Part shown: one piece after another, positions 1-7,736 of the stretch
Layout of the letters: every line of letters starts with the position of its first letter
Numbering within the stretch: position 1 is the first letter of the stretch
Assembly: GCF_903645295.1 (NCBI RefSeq)
Contig: NZ_CAHJXM010000002.1
Coordinates: forward strand, 596,001-660,000
Reading direction: 5' to 3'
Source: Bacillus sp. Marseille-Q1617
GTDB taxonomy: Bacteria; Bacillota; Bacilli; Bacillales; Bacillaceae_B
Length of the DNA: 64,000 nt
Notes under the pieces: generated by a model
Seen by the model: only the letters and a program-made list of their open reading frames with translations
Told to the model about the DNA's origin: nothing
The model's database searches: none
Program-made: the position numbers and the translations under genes

Positions 1-1
1 A

Positions 2-511
2 ATTTTAGTATTGATGAATTTTGAAGTGAGCGGGATTTTCAGTTCTGACTTTGTCGGAGTGGGTACGATGATCCTTGCGACTGTGAGCTATGCGTTTTCT
101 TCTCAATTTACGAAAAAATATCTGGCAGGAACGAGTGTCGTCACCATTTCGACGTTTCAACTGTTGATTGGTGCAGCAATCGGCTTTATAGGAATGCTGG
201 TGACTCAGCCAATTGAAGTTGGAAGCCTGTTTACTGGTGAAGCTTTACTTGGAATCATCGGTCTTGGCTGTTTCGGATCTGGAATTGCGACGCTGCTTTA
301 CTTTTATATCATGACAAATGGAAGCCCGGAATTTGCCTCCACGGTCACCTACTTGATTCCGGGGACTGCAATGATTTGGGGATTTGTGCTGCTCGGAGAA
401 CCGGTTACGCATAATTTGATTCTTGGTCTTTTGATCATTTTTGCGGGGGTATTTTTGTCTTCGAGAAAGTCTAAAAAGGCGCTTGCTTCCCTTACCGTAG
501 GGACCAGGTGA
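2..511 (+). CDS. EamA/DMT-family transporter, 5' end outside window
   Basis: The reading frame is open to the left edge, so this is the C-terminal part of a longer membrane protein. What remains has about five hydrophobic segments with the short, Gly-rich loops of an EamA (drug/metabolite transporter) half, including a motif of the LIPGTAMIWGFVLLGEP type seen near the end of the second EamA repeat. It ends with a basic tail (SSRKSKK), as expected for a cytoplasmic C-terminus. The family exports or imports small metabolites. The substrate cannot be read from this fragment. TTG/ATG codons at 11-16 are internal to the domain and unlikely to be the true start. Confidence 0.8.
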   Translation: MLVLMNFEVSGIFSSDFVGVGTMILATVSYAFSSQFTKKYLAGTSVVTISTFQLLIGAAIGFIGMLVTQPIEVGSLFTGEALLGIIGLGCFGSGIATLLYFYIMTNGSPEFASTVTYLIPGTAMIWGFVLLGEPVTHNLILGLLIIFAGVFLSSRKSKKALASLTVGTR

Positions 512-515
512 GAAT

Positions 516-589
516 TTAAACAAACGTTTGATTAAGATTTGGGAGCCCAGTGCTGACAGGGTTTCCTGTACTTAAACAAACGTTTGTTT
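516..589. promoter_or_regulatory. Twin CAAACGTTTG palindromes, possible operator pair
   Basis: The 15-mer TTAAACAAACGTTTG occurs at 516-530 and again at 572-586. The second copy extends to a perfect 16-bp palindrome (AAACAAACGTTTGTTT, 574-589). The two copies are 56 bp apart, between the transporter stop and degV. Two identical palindromes suggest a dimeric repressor site, for example of the TetR type, but no regulator gene is in view. No other feature is visible in the 512-752 gap. Confidence 0.4.
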
Positions 590-752
590 TATTTTTGGGG
601 AAGTGATTTTTCAGGTGAAGTGGTGCAATCGAAAGAACTTTCATATAAAATGAGAAAGATACATAGGTTAGAGTAGACAAGTTATCAGCAGGGTCTGATG
701 AGGTGCCGGATGCTGATTGAATTTAAAATAAAGAAGTAGAGGGGTAACAATT

Positions 753-1604
753 ATGAAAACGGCAATTGTAACGGATAGTACAGCCTACATCCCGAAAGAA
801 TTGCGCGAGTCTTTAAACATACACATGATCCCGCTGAGCGTCATCCTTGGCGGGGAGACATACCGTGAAGAAATCGATATTACTGCCAATGAATTCTATG
901 AAGAGGTTGTCAGTCAGGACAAGCTGCCGACCACATCCCAGCCGCCGGTCGGTGAATTTGTGGAGCTGTTTGAAAAACTGGCGCGTGACTACGATGCGGT
1001 CGTGTCTATTCACTTATCCAGCGGCATCAGCGGCACCTACCAGGGAGCGGTGCAGGCAGGAGAAATGGTTGAGGGAATCAAGGTCTATCCATATGATTCG
1101 GAAATCAGCTGCATGATACAGGGATTCTATGCTCTCGAGGGTGCCAAGCTTGCCCGTGAAGGAAAAGGTGCAGAAGATATCGTCAGGTTGCTGGATGAAA
1201 TGAAGCGGTCGGTTCAGGCATACTTCATGGTTGATGATTTGGCTCATCTGCAACGCGGCGGTCGTCTATCACAGGCGCAGGCAATCATCGGAAGCTTACT
1301 GCAGGTAAAGCCTTTGCTGCATTTTGTTGATAAAGTCATCGTGCCATTTGAGAAAATCCGAACTCGCAAGAAGGCATTGAAGCGGGTGGAAGGATTGTTG
1401 GAAGAGGCAGTGAAGGACGGCGGTTCTTATCAAGCTTCGATTATCCATGCTAATCGTGAAGATGAAGCGGTGGTGTGGATGAAGGAGTTATCTGAGAAGT
1501 ATCCGAATGTGGAGTTTGATGTGAGTTATTTTGGCCCGGTGATCGGTACTCATTTGGGTGAAGGCTCGATGGGGATGGGCTGGGCTAGGAAGATTAGTGG
1601 ATAA
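753..1604 (+). CDS. degV: DegV family fatty-acid-binding protein
   Basis: This is a 283-residue DegV protein. The family binds a fatty acid between two alpha/beta lobes, and Firmicute homologues of the FakB type present the fatty acid to a kinase. The N-terminus (KTAIVTDSTAYIP), the TTSQPPVGEF segment near residue 60 and the SSGISGTYQ segment near residue 92 are typical ligand-contact regions. The ATG has an AGAGGGG ribosome-binding site at about 737-743. The position just before comFA matches B. subtilis degV (yviA), except that a transposase and two repeat arrays now separate the two genes. The physiological role is inferred from the family. Confidence 0.93.
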   Translation: MKTAIVTDSTAYIPKELRESLNIHMIPLSVILGGETYREEIDITANEFYEEVVSQDKLPTTSQPPVGEFVELFEKLARDYDAVVSIHLSSGISGTYQGAVQAGEMVEGIKVYPYDSEISCMIQGFYALEGAKLAREGKGAEDIVRLLDEMKRSVQAYFMVDDLAHLQRGGRLSQAQAIIGSLLQVKPLLHFVDKVIVPFEKIRTRKKALKRVEGLLEEAVKDGGSYQASIIHANREDEAVVWMKELSEKYPNVEFDVSYFGPVIGTHLGEGSMGMGWARKISG

Positions 1605-1687
1605 TGGTTGGGAGGTCAGGTGCTGGTTTGGTGCCTGGCTTTTTTTGTGGGAAAATTTGGACTTGAGTTGAGATGAGGTGATTTAGA

Positions 1688-1802
1688 TTGTGCCAGGAAC
1701 AATGTGGCCTTAATGTGCCAGGAACAAATAAGTAGATTTGTGCCAGGTACAATCGGGCTTGTTTGTGCCAGGAACAAATAAGTAGAATTGTGCCTGGCAC
1801 AG
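1688..1802. repeat. Palindrome array A, five units at 25-nt period
   Basis: Units of TTGTGCC(A/T)GG(A/C/T)ACAA start at 1688, 1713, 1738, 1763 and 1788, which is exactly 25 nt apart. The 10-nt spacers differ, although AATAAGTAGA-like spacers recur. Three units have the asymmetric arm CCAGGAACAA. The last (1788) is the symmetric TTGTGCCTGGCACA. The array ends 84 nt before the transposase start. It could pair between neighbouring units to form long hairpins in RNA or single-stranded DNA. Confidence 0.9.
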
Positions 1803-1885
1803 GTTTATTATGTGAAATGCAGGAAAATGAAAAAGTTTGTCGAATATATTTTATGAATTCAATAATAAATAGAAAGGAAGATTCA

Positions 1886-2449
1886 ATGGGAAGAGAACCT
1901 CGAGTTTGGTTCCCTGGTGCGGTTTTTCATATTACTGCCAGGGGGAACAGGAAAAATAATATTTTTAGGGACAGCAAGGATTACCACCATTATTTATCAC
2001 TTCTATTAAAAGCTAAGCTTCGAACCCCTTTCATCTTACACTCGTTTTGCCTCATGCCTAACCATATCCACTTAGTGATCGAAACCATCAACCATTCCCC
2101 AACCGAGATCATCCATTATATTCACTCCATTTATGCAAGGTATTTCAATAGAAAGTACAACTATATTGGTCATGTATTTCAGGGGCGCTACTACTCCAAG
2201 ATGATAAAAAACATGAAACAGCTGTTGGATACGTGTAGTTATATCCACTTGAATCCAGTTAAATCACGTAGCTCAAAGTTGCCAGAGGATTACCGGTGGA
2301 GTAATTACAAGTCCTATGTCAATATGGTTAACGACAAAATAACGGATAAAGAAAAAATTTATCAAGCATTGGGTGATAACCCCCAACAAAAATATCAATT
2401 CTATGTAGAATCAAAATTGAGGGTAAAGGATTGGGAGAGACCGACTTAA
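1886..2449 (+). CDS. REP-associated tyrosine transposase (RAYT/TnpA-REP)
   Basis: This 187-residue single-domain Y1 (HUH) transposase is of the RAYT type. The HUH motif is HIH at residues 60-62 within CLMPNHIHLVIE. The likely catalytic Tyr is residue 119 in SYIHLNPVKS, and FQGRYYSK precedes it, as in this family. An ATG at 1886 with AGAAAGGAAG just upstream is chosen; the frame stays open further upstream into array A but has no better site. RAYTs are single-copy chromosomal genes that cut and mobilise nearby REP palindromes as single strands. Here the gene lies between palindrome arrays A and B, and the same palindromes are scattered through the window. It is not flanked by ordinary IS200 ends. 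It looks intact. Confidence 0.9.
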   Translation: MGREPRVWFPGAVFHITARGNRKNNIFRDSKDYHHYLSLLLKAKLRTPFILHSFCLMPNHIHLVIETINHSPTEIIHYIHSIYARYFNRKYNYIGHVFQGRYYSKMIKNMKQLLDTCSYIHLNPVKSRSSKLPEDYRWSNYKSYVNMVNDKITDKEKIYQALGDNPQQKYQFYVESKLRVKDWERPT

Positions 2450-2466
2450 ACTTTCTTTGAATCACC

Positions 2467-2556
2467 TGGTGCCAGGCACAGGAGACCCTTTTTGTTCCTG
2501 GCACAATAAGACCGGTTTGTGCCAGGAACAAATCACTATTATTGTGCCTGGCACCG
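2467..2556. repeat. Palindrome array B, four units at 25-nt period
   Basis: Units start at 2467 (TGGTGCCAGGCACA), 2492 (TTGTTCCTGGCACAA), 2517 (TTGTGCCAGGAACAA) and 2542 (TTGTGCCTGGCACC), each exactly 25 nt apart. The array begins 18 nt after the transposase stop and ends about 50 nt before comFA. Together with array A it brackets the transposase. Confidence 0.9.
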
Positions 2557-2607
2557 CCTGTCAACATAATCCACAAATCATTAAACAGATCCTAAGGAGG
2601 TCTATAA

Positions 2608-4092
2608 TTGAGATTTGAACTATCAAACACCCACCTAACCCCGGAACAACTACTAACCAATCAACCAGCAACTCTCCAAAAAATATCCGAAATCACCCTA
2701 CCGCCAGCAACACTACCAAACCCATCATTCAACTACTCCACCGATCTTCAACACTACCTTTCAGGTCGATCCCTCCTCCTAGACGAACTCCCTTTCTCGC
2801 TACAAATCCTCCAAGAACATCAACTAAACGGCTATCTCGCTTACGGCAAAGGAGTCGACAACAACCACTGCAACCGCTGCGGCAACACAAAAAAACACCT
2901 GTTTTCCACATTCAAATGCTTCCGCTGCAAGGAACCCTGTACCTACTGTCGAAACTGCATCATGATGGGAAGAGTGTCCGAGTGCACACCACTAATAACC
3001 TGGAGCGGACCATCGCCAACCAATCACAACCAGCCGATTTTCGACTGGCAGGGTACTCTCTCCCCAGCTCAGCAGGAAGCCTTCAATAGAGTAGTAGAAA
3101 CCGTGCGAAAGAATGACAATCTACTAGTCTGGGCAGTCTGCGGAGCCGGGAAAACAGAAGTCCTTTTCGAAGGCATTCATGAAGCTCTCACTCAAAACAA
3201 ACGGGTCTGCATCGCCGCACCCAGGACCGACGTCATCCTAGAGCTCTCACCAAGACTCCAAAAAGTTTTTCCTCAAACACCAATCACCACCCTTTACGGA
3301 GGGTCCGAAGACCGCCACAATTACGGCCAGCTTGTCCTTTCAACGACCCACCAGCTATACAGATACCAGCATGCGTTTGACTTCATAATCATTGATGAAG
3401 TAGATGCCTTTCCTTATTCCTATGACACGTCTCTTCAATACGCAGTAGAGAAAGCACGTAAACCCGAGTCGGCCATCGTCTATTTAACAGCCACTCCTGA
3501 CTCAAAGACCCAGAAAAAGTGCTCATCAGGAAAACAAAATCATATCCGAATCCCCGCCCGTTATCATCGCCACCCAATCCCTGCTCCTCGCTTAGCCTGG
3601 TGCGGCAATTGGGAAAAATCATTTGAGAAGAACAAAATTCCCGCAGCACTTAAAAAATGGACCCTTCAAAGACTCCAGCAAAACAAACAGGCACTCATCT
3701 TCTTCCCATCAGTAAAAGCCATGGAAAAGGCTCTGCCGCTGTTCCGGGAACTCAACCCGGCAATAGAATCCGTCCACTCAGAAGATCCAGGCAGAAAGGA
3801 TAAAGTCCAAAACATGAGAAACAATGAAACACCGATTCTTCTTACCACCACTATTTTAGAAAGAGGCGTCACAATCCCAAATATCGATGTTGCTGTATTA
3901 GGGGCTGAAGATAAGATTTTCACCGAAAGTGCACTTGTTCAAATTGCCGGAAGGGCGGGAAGAAGTGCCGATTATCCAAAGGGTGATGTCGTATATTTTC
4001 ACCATGGCCGGACAAGGGAAATGATTAATGCGATCCTTCACATCTTTTTTATGAACAAGGAAGCCATGAAGCGAGAATTGATCGATGGCTGA
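2608..4092 (+). CDS. comFA: Competence DNA helicase ComFA
   Basis: ComFA is a DEAD/DEAH-type ATPase on the cytoplasmic side of the competence DNA channel and helps to pull single-stranded DNA in. The 494-residue protein carries an N-terminal zinc-binding cluster (Cys 88, 91, 104, 107, 111, 114, 117). It also has Walker A (VCGAGKTE, about 178-185), Walker B (IIDEVDAFP), motif III (LTATP) and a C-terminal helicase lobe ending in an ERGVTIP / QIAGRAGR motif VI. The start is TTG at 2608 behind a strong TAAGGAGG (2593-2600). It overlaps comFC by 8 bp. The first 400 bases are very G-poor and C/A-rich compared with the rest. No paired AAAA-N5-TTTT ComK boxes are visible in the short gap upstream, which is filled by array B. 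Confidence 0.95.
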   Translation: MRFELSNTHLTPEQLLTNQPATLQKISEITLPPATLPNPSFNYSTDLQHYLSGRSLLLDELPFSLQILQEHQLNGYLAYGKGVDNNHCNRCGNTKKHLFSTFKCFRCKEPCTYCRNCIMMGRVSECTPLITWSGPSPTNHNQPIFDWQGTLSPAQQEAFNRVVETVRKNDNLLVWAVCGAGKTEVLFEGIHEALTQNKRVCIAAPRTDVILELSPRLQKVFPQTPITTLYGGSEDRHNYGQLVLSTTHQLYRYQHAFDFIIIDEVDAFPYSYDTSLQYAVEKARKPESAIVYLTATPDSKTQKKCSSGKQNHIRIPARYHRHPIPAPRLAWCGNWEKSFEKNKIPAALKKWTLQRLQQNKQALIFFPSVKAMEKALPLFRELNPAIESVHSEDPGRKDKVQNMRNNETPILLTTTILERGVTIPNIDVAVLGAEDKIFTESALVQIAGRAGRSADYPKGDVVYFHHGRTREMINAILHIFFMNKEAMKRELIDG

Positions 4093-4786
4093 TTTCTGTC
4101 TTTATTGTGTGAACCCCATCAAAGAAGTGATTTCATGGAAAGGATTGTTTTACAACGAACCTGAGTATCTTTGTGAGCAATGTCTAAAGGGACTTCAAGC
4201 AATTTCAGGACAAAGGTGTTTGCATTGCTCACGCTCGTTTGAGAATCTAGCCAGTGAGCTAGTAAAAGGGGATATTTGTCTGGACTGCTACCGATGGGAG
4301 AAAGATCCGAAGTGGAAAGGCATACTTGAAAGTAACACCTCCCTCTTTGAATACAATGACTTTCTGAAAGAATACCTTGCCCGCTACAAATACAGGGGTG
4401 ATTATGCTTTAGCAAAAGCATTCGCGCTTCAAATCGCAAACTGTCTTAAGGGGATGCATTATCACCACATCGCCACGATTCCCCTGAGCCAGGAAAGACA
4501 CTATGAAAGAGGATTCAACCAATCGACGGCACTTTTAGAAGCTGCAGGCATAGCGGCATCTCCTTTACTAACAAGGATCCACTCTGAAAAACAGTCGAAA
4601 AAATCACGCCAGGAACGATTGGAGCAAAAACAAGTTTTTATATTACCAAAAGCAGATCTCAAAGGCCAATCCATTCTTCTCTTCGATGACATCTATACAA
4701 CCGGAACGACGTTAAGACAAGCCGCCAAATTGTTAAAAGAAGCCGGGGCACATGAAGTCTCCTCTTTAACTCTTGCCAGGGGTTAA
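4085..4786 (+). CDS. comFC: Competence protein ComFC, phosphoribosyltransferase-like
   Basis: This 233-residue protein has an N-terminal four-CxxC zinc region (CLYC, CEQC, CLHC, CLDC) and a C-terminal phosphoribosyltransferase fold with the PRPP-loop signature LLFDDIYTTGTTL. ComFC works with ComFA in uptake or processing of transforming DNA. Its enzymatic reaction is not established. The ATG at 4085 overlaps the comFA stop by 8 bp, indicating translational coupling. comFB, which lies between the two in B. subtilis, is absent. Confidence 0.94.
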   Translation: MADFCLYCVNPIKEVISWKGLFYNEPEYLCEQCLKGLQAISGQRCLHCSRSFENLASELVKGDICLDCYRWEKDPKWKGILESNTSLFEYNDFLKEYLARYKYRGDYALAKAFALQIANCLKGMHYHHIATIPLSQERHYERGFNQSTALLEAAGIAASPLLTRIHSEKQSKKSRQERLEQKQVFILPKADLKGQSILLFDDIYTTGTTLRQAAKLLKEAGAHEVSSLTLARG

Positions 4787-4849
4787 AAGTTCGCGTGTTT
4801 TCTCCGATATAAGGGATAACAATGAGTACCGCCCAGGAGGAAGATCAAG

Positions 4850-5257
4850 ATGTCAGAAGTTATGAACTGTCCACGCTGTAATGCGCTGTTTATGAAAAAT
4901 AAATTCAGGGACGTATGTGATAAATGTTTTAGAGAAGATGAGAAAATGTATGAGACGGTGTACCAATTTTTAAAGAAAAGGGAGAACCGTGCTGCGACGA
5001 TGGAGACGGTCATTAACCAAACGGGTGTGGAGGAAGAACTTCTTTATAAATGGGTAAAGAAGGGACGAATTCAGACGAAAATGTTCCCTAACTTGGGTTA
5101 TCCATGTGATAAATGCGGGAAGATTATCACTAGCGGCAAGCTTTGTCAGGGATGTACGGATGGCTTGAAAAAGGACTTGCAGCAGTATGAGGCGAATAGT
5201 GAATGGAAAGAAAAGATGAAGGAGCAGCGAACGTATTATACGACGCGTGACAAGTGA
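4850..5257 (+). CDS. yvyF: YvyF family flagellar operon protein
   Basis: This 135-residue protein matches the TIGR03826/YvyF group found just before flgM in Bacillus. It has an N-terminal CPRC...CDKC zinc-ribbon, a middle helix-turn-helix-like stretch (ETVINQTGVEEELLYKWVKKG) and a C-terminal CDKCGK...CQGC ribbon. The layout resembles a small DNA- or protein-binding regulator, but the function is uncertain. The ATG follows AGGAGGAAGATC. It probably belongs to the comF transcription unit and lies upstream of the SigD promoter that starts the flagellar genes. Confidence 0.88.
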   Translation: MSEVMNCPRCNALFMKNKFRDVCDKCFREDEKMYETVYQFLKKRENRAATMETVINQTGVEEELLYKWVKKGRIQTKMFPNLGYPCDKCGKIITSGKLCQGCTDGLKKDLQQYEANSEWKEKMKEQRTYYTTRDK

Positions 5258-5297
5258 ACCAGAAGAGAATTAGGAAGAACTAACCAGTGAAGATCAC

Positions 5298-5324
5298 TAA
5301 ACAATGCAGCATTCTATCCGATAT
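5298..5324 (+). promoter_or_regulatory. SigD-type promoter for flgM operon
   Basis: TAAA (5298-5301), 15 nt, then TCCGATAT (5317-5324) matches the flagellar sigma consensus TAAA-N15-GCCGATAT. It lies 46 bp before flgM, where B. subtilis also has a SigD promoter. Confidence 0.85.
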
Positions 5325-5370
5325 ACTTATATAGAGACACTTTGAACGTGATGAAAGCGAGGGAAACAAT

Positions 5371-5634
5371 ATGAAAATCAATAATATTGGGAACCAGAAT
5401 ATCAATCCGTATCAGCGCAGCCTGAATAAGTTAGGTTCAGCAGCGAAATCCGGGAAAACACCTTCTGATAAAATCGAGATTTCTTCCACTGCAAAAGAAA
5501 TGCAGGAAGTCTCGAAAATGACGAAAGAACGCCAGGCAAAAGTGGAAGCACTGAAGGATCAGGTACAGAGCGGGAATTACACAATCGATCCGAAAGCCAT
5601 TGCCAAAGGATTAAAGAATTTCTATCAAAGCTAG
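5371..5634 (+). CDS. flgM: Anti-sigma-28 factor FlgM
   Basis: This 87-residue FlgM holds SigD inactive until the hook-basal body is complete. The disordered polar N-terminus with the family start MKINNIGNQNINPYQ and the helical C-terminal half (KVEALKDQVQSGNYTIDPKAI) are the family pattern. It is the first gene behind the SigD promoter, giving negative feedback, and is followed 12 bp later by flgN. Confidence 0.95.
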   Translation: MKINNIGNQNINPYQRSLNKLGSAAKSGKTPSDKIEISSTAKEMQEVSKMTKERQAKVEALKDQVQSGNYTIDPKAIAKGLKNFYQS

Positions 5635-5646
5635 GAGAGAGCAAAC

Positions 5647-6141
5647 ATGTCAGCAACTGTTTTAATCGCAACGCTTGAAAAACTATATAAGCTGAATAAA
5701 AGTTTGTTTGACCTTTCCGTAAAAAAAACACAGGTGATCAAAAGGGGTGATATGGCAGGGCTCGACAACCTGTTAAAAGACGAGCAGAAGCATATCGCCG
5801 CTATCAATACGGTCGAGAATGAACGTCAGCGGCAGTCTGCCGGCTATTTAAATGGACTCGGCCTGCTGACAGAAGAACCGCCGACCCTTTCTCAATGCAT
5901 CGAATACAGTGCGCCCGATGATCAAACCGTTCTTCGGGAATGGCAGAATAAAATGACAGAGTTGATTTTCGAATTAAAAGAACGAAATGAACTGAATCAA
6001 AAATTGGTCTATCAATCTCTTCAATTTGTGAATATGAACCTATCGATGATGCAGCCGCAGGATCACCAGTCGACATACGCACGTCCGAACGGCGAAAAAA
6101 AAGCACCGCCACAACGATCAATCTTTGATTCCCAGGCTTAA
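5647..6141 (+). CDS. flgN: Flagellar chaperone FlgN
   Basis: This 164-residue, mostly helical FlgN-family (YvyG) export chaperone should bind the hook-junction proteins FlgK and FlgL and deliver them to the flagellar type III exporter. The family pattern is the N-terminal helix LIATLEKLYKLNKSLFDLSVKKT and the long amphipathic C-terminal helix (NELNQKLVYQSLQFVNMNLSMM). Its two predicted clients follow at once, 23 bp and about 1.6 kb downstream. The Gln/Pro-rich tail is disordered. Confidence 0.93.
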   Translation: MSATVLIATLEKLYKLNKSLFDLSVKKTQVIKRGDMAGLDNLLKDEQKHIAAINTVENERQRQSAGYLNGLGLLTEEPPTLSQCIEYSAPDDQTVLREWQNKMTELIFELKERNELNQKLVYQSLQFVNMNLSMMQPQDHQSTYARPNGEKKAPPQRSIFDSQA

Positions 6142-6164
6142 TTAATTGAAACGGAGGCACCACC

Positions 6165-7721
6165 ATGCGATCTACTTTCCACGGCCTTGAAACCGCCAAG
6201 CGCGGCATGTACACACAGCAAGGCGCCCTTTATACGACAGGTCACAATATTTCCAACGCAAACACGCCGGGCTACAGCCGCCAGCGTGTGAACTTTGAAC
6301 AGACCACTCCATATCCTGCTCCTTCAATGAACCGTCCAGATATCCCGGGTCAAATGGGAACCGGGGTAGAGGCGGGTTCCATTCAGCGTGTGCGCGATTC
6401 GTTCCTGGATGTTCAATACCGCGGTGAAAATAACAAGCTGGGATATTGGGAATCGAAAATGGAAGCGATGAAAAAGATGGAAGAAGTCATGAACGAACCA
6501 TCGGAGTCAGGTCTATCCAAGACGATAGATATGTTCTGGCAGTCGCTCCAGGATCTTGCGGTCAATCCGACGAACGCAGGTGCAAGGTCAGTTGTTCGTG
6601 AGCGTGGAATCGCGGTGGCGAATACGTTTAATTATTTATCATCCTCGCTGACCGGTGTTCGCGGTGATTTGAAAAATGAACTCAGCGTGACTGAAAAGCA
6701 AATCAACTCCCTGACAAGACAAATCGATAAAATTAATAAACAAATCGCAGATGTTGAGCCTCATGGTTACCTGCCTAATGATTTGTATGATGAACGTGAC
6801 CGCCTGATTGATGAATTATCAAAGCACGTGTCGATTCAAACAAGCTACCAGTCAAGCGGAGGAGCATCTTCCCCGATTGCAGAAGGCCAGGTGACCGTTA
6901 ACCTGGTTGGCAAGGACGGGAATTTTGCCATCAACCTGGTCGGGAAAAGCGGAGCAAACGAACTGAAGCTTTCCATGAAAGGACCTCAAGATACGGTCGA
7001 TTCCGTCACAATCGGAAACCAGACGCTTGATGTGAACGACTTTTTATCACAGGGTGAAGGGAAATTAAGAGCCCTCATCGATACATACGGTTACTCAGAC
7101 AAGAACGGCAAAGCACAAGGCTCTTACATTACGATGCTGAACGAACTCGACAATATGGCGTATGAATTTGCTAAAGCATTTAACGAACAGCACCAAAAAG
7201 GTGTGTCCCCTGCAGGAATGGAAGATCCGACCGTTGAAACACCGAAGTTCTTCCAGGATGCCGCGGATGCTTCTGCAGACTTAGGGAACATAGATAGATC
7301 AGGGTTTGCCCAGCGTATGCAAATTGCGGATGAACTGGAAAACCTGGACATGATTGCAACAGCAAGTGCAGGCAATCCTACACTTGGTGACGCAGCCAAC
7401 GTAAGAGCACTTGCAGATATTATTACCACGACTGAACTTTCATACGGGGAAAAACCGGCAACCTTCAGGGCTCACTTCGAATCGGTCATCGGTGCAATGG
7501 CGGTTGAATCTCAGGAATCCGTCCGGCTTTCACAAAACTCCGGAGTGCTGCGTTCAGCGGTTGAAGAACGCCGTATGTCTGTAAGCGGGGTTTCACTTGA
7601 TGAGGAAATGACCAATATGATCAAATTCCAGCACGCCTACAATGCTTCTGCGAGAATGATCACCCTTCAGGATGAAATGCTCGATAAAATCATCAACGGC
7701 ATGGGAACCGTGGGAAGATAG
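6165..7721 (+). CDS. flgK: Flagellar hook-associated protein 1, FlgK
   Basis: This 518-residue FlgK forms the junction between hook and filament. The N-terminal HNISNANTPGYSRQRVNFE motif of the rod/hook/HAP family lies near residues 26-44. The C-terminal segment SLDEEMTNMIKFQHAYNASARMI is the paired coiled-coil element of the D0/D1 domain. The ATG is preceded by ACGGAGGCACC. The length is normal for Bacillus. Confidence 0.97.
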   Translation: MRSTFHGLETAKRGMYTQQGALYTTGHNISNANTPGYSRQRVNFEQTTPYPAPSMNRPDIPGQMGTGVEAGSIQRVRDSFLDVQYRGENNKLGYWESKMEAMKKMEEVMNEPSESGLSKTIDMFWQSLQDLAVNPTNAGARSVVRERGIAVANTFNYLSSSLTGVRGDLKNELSVTEKQINSLTRQIDKINKQIADVEPHGYLPNDLYDERDRLIDELSKHVSIQTSYQSSGGASSPIAEGQVTVNLVGKDGNFAINLVGKSGANELKLSMKGPQDTVDSVTIGNQTLDVNDFLSQGEGKLRALIDTYGYSDKNGKAQGSYITMLNELDNMAYEFAKAFNEQHQKGVSPAGMEDPTVETPKFFQDAADASADLGNIDRSGFAQRMQIADELENLDMIATASAGNPTLGDAANVRALADIITTTELSYGEKPATFRAHFESVIGAMAVESQESVRLSQNSGVLRSAVEERRMSVSGVSLDEEMTNMIKFQHAYNASARMITLQDEMLDKIINGMGTVGR

Positions 7722-7736
7722 GAAGGTGAAGCCTAA

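Noticed and set aside
1612..1650. Terminator behind degV
   Set aside because: CAGGTGCTGG and GGTGCCTGG are near-direct, not inverted, repeats. No proper stem precedes the T-run.
1594..1800. Reverse-strand ORF over array A, and similar ORFs over the other arrays
   Set aside because: They translate the palindromes into repeated VPGT / CAWH / CQAQ words, have no ribosome-binding site and no known domain.
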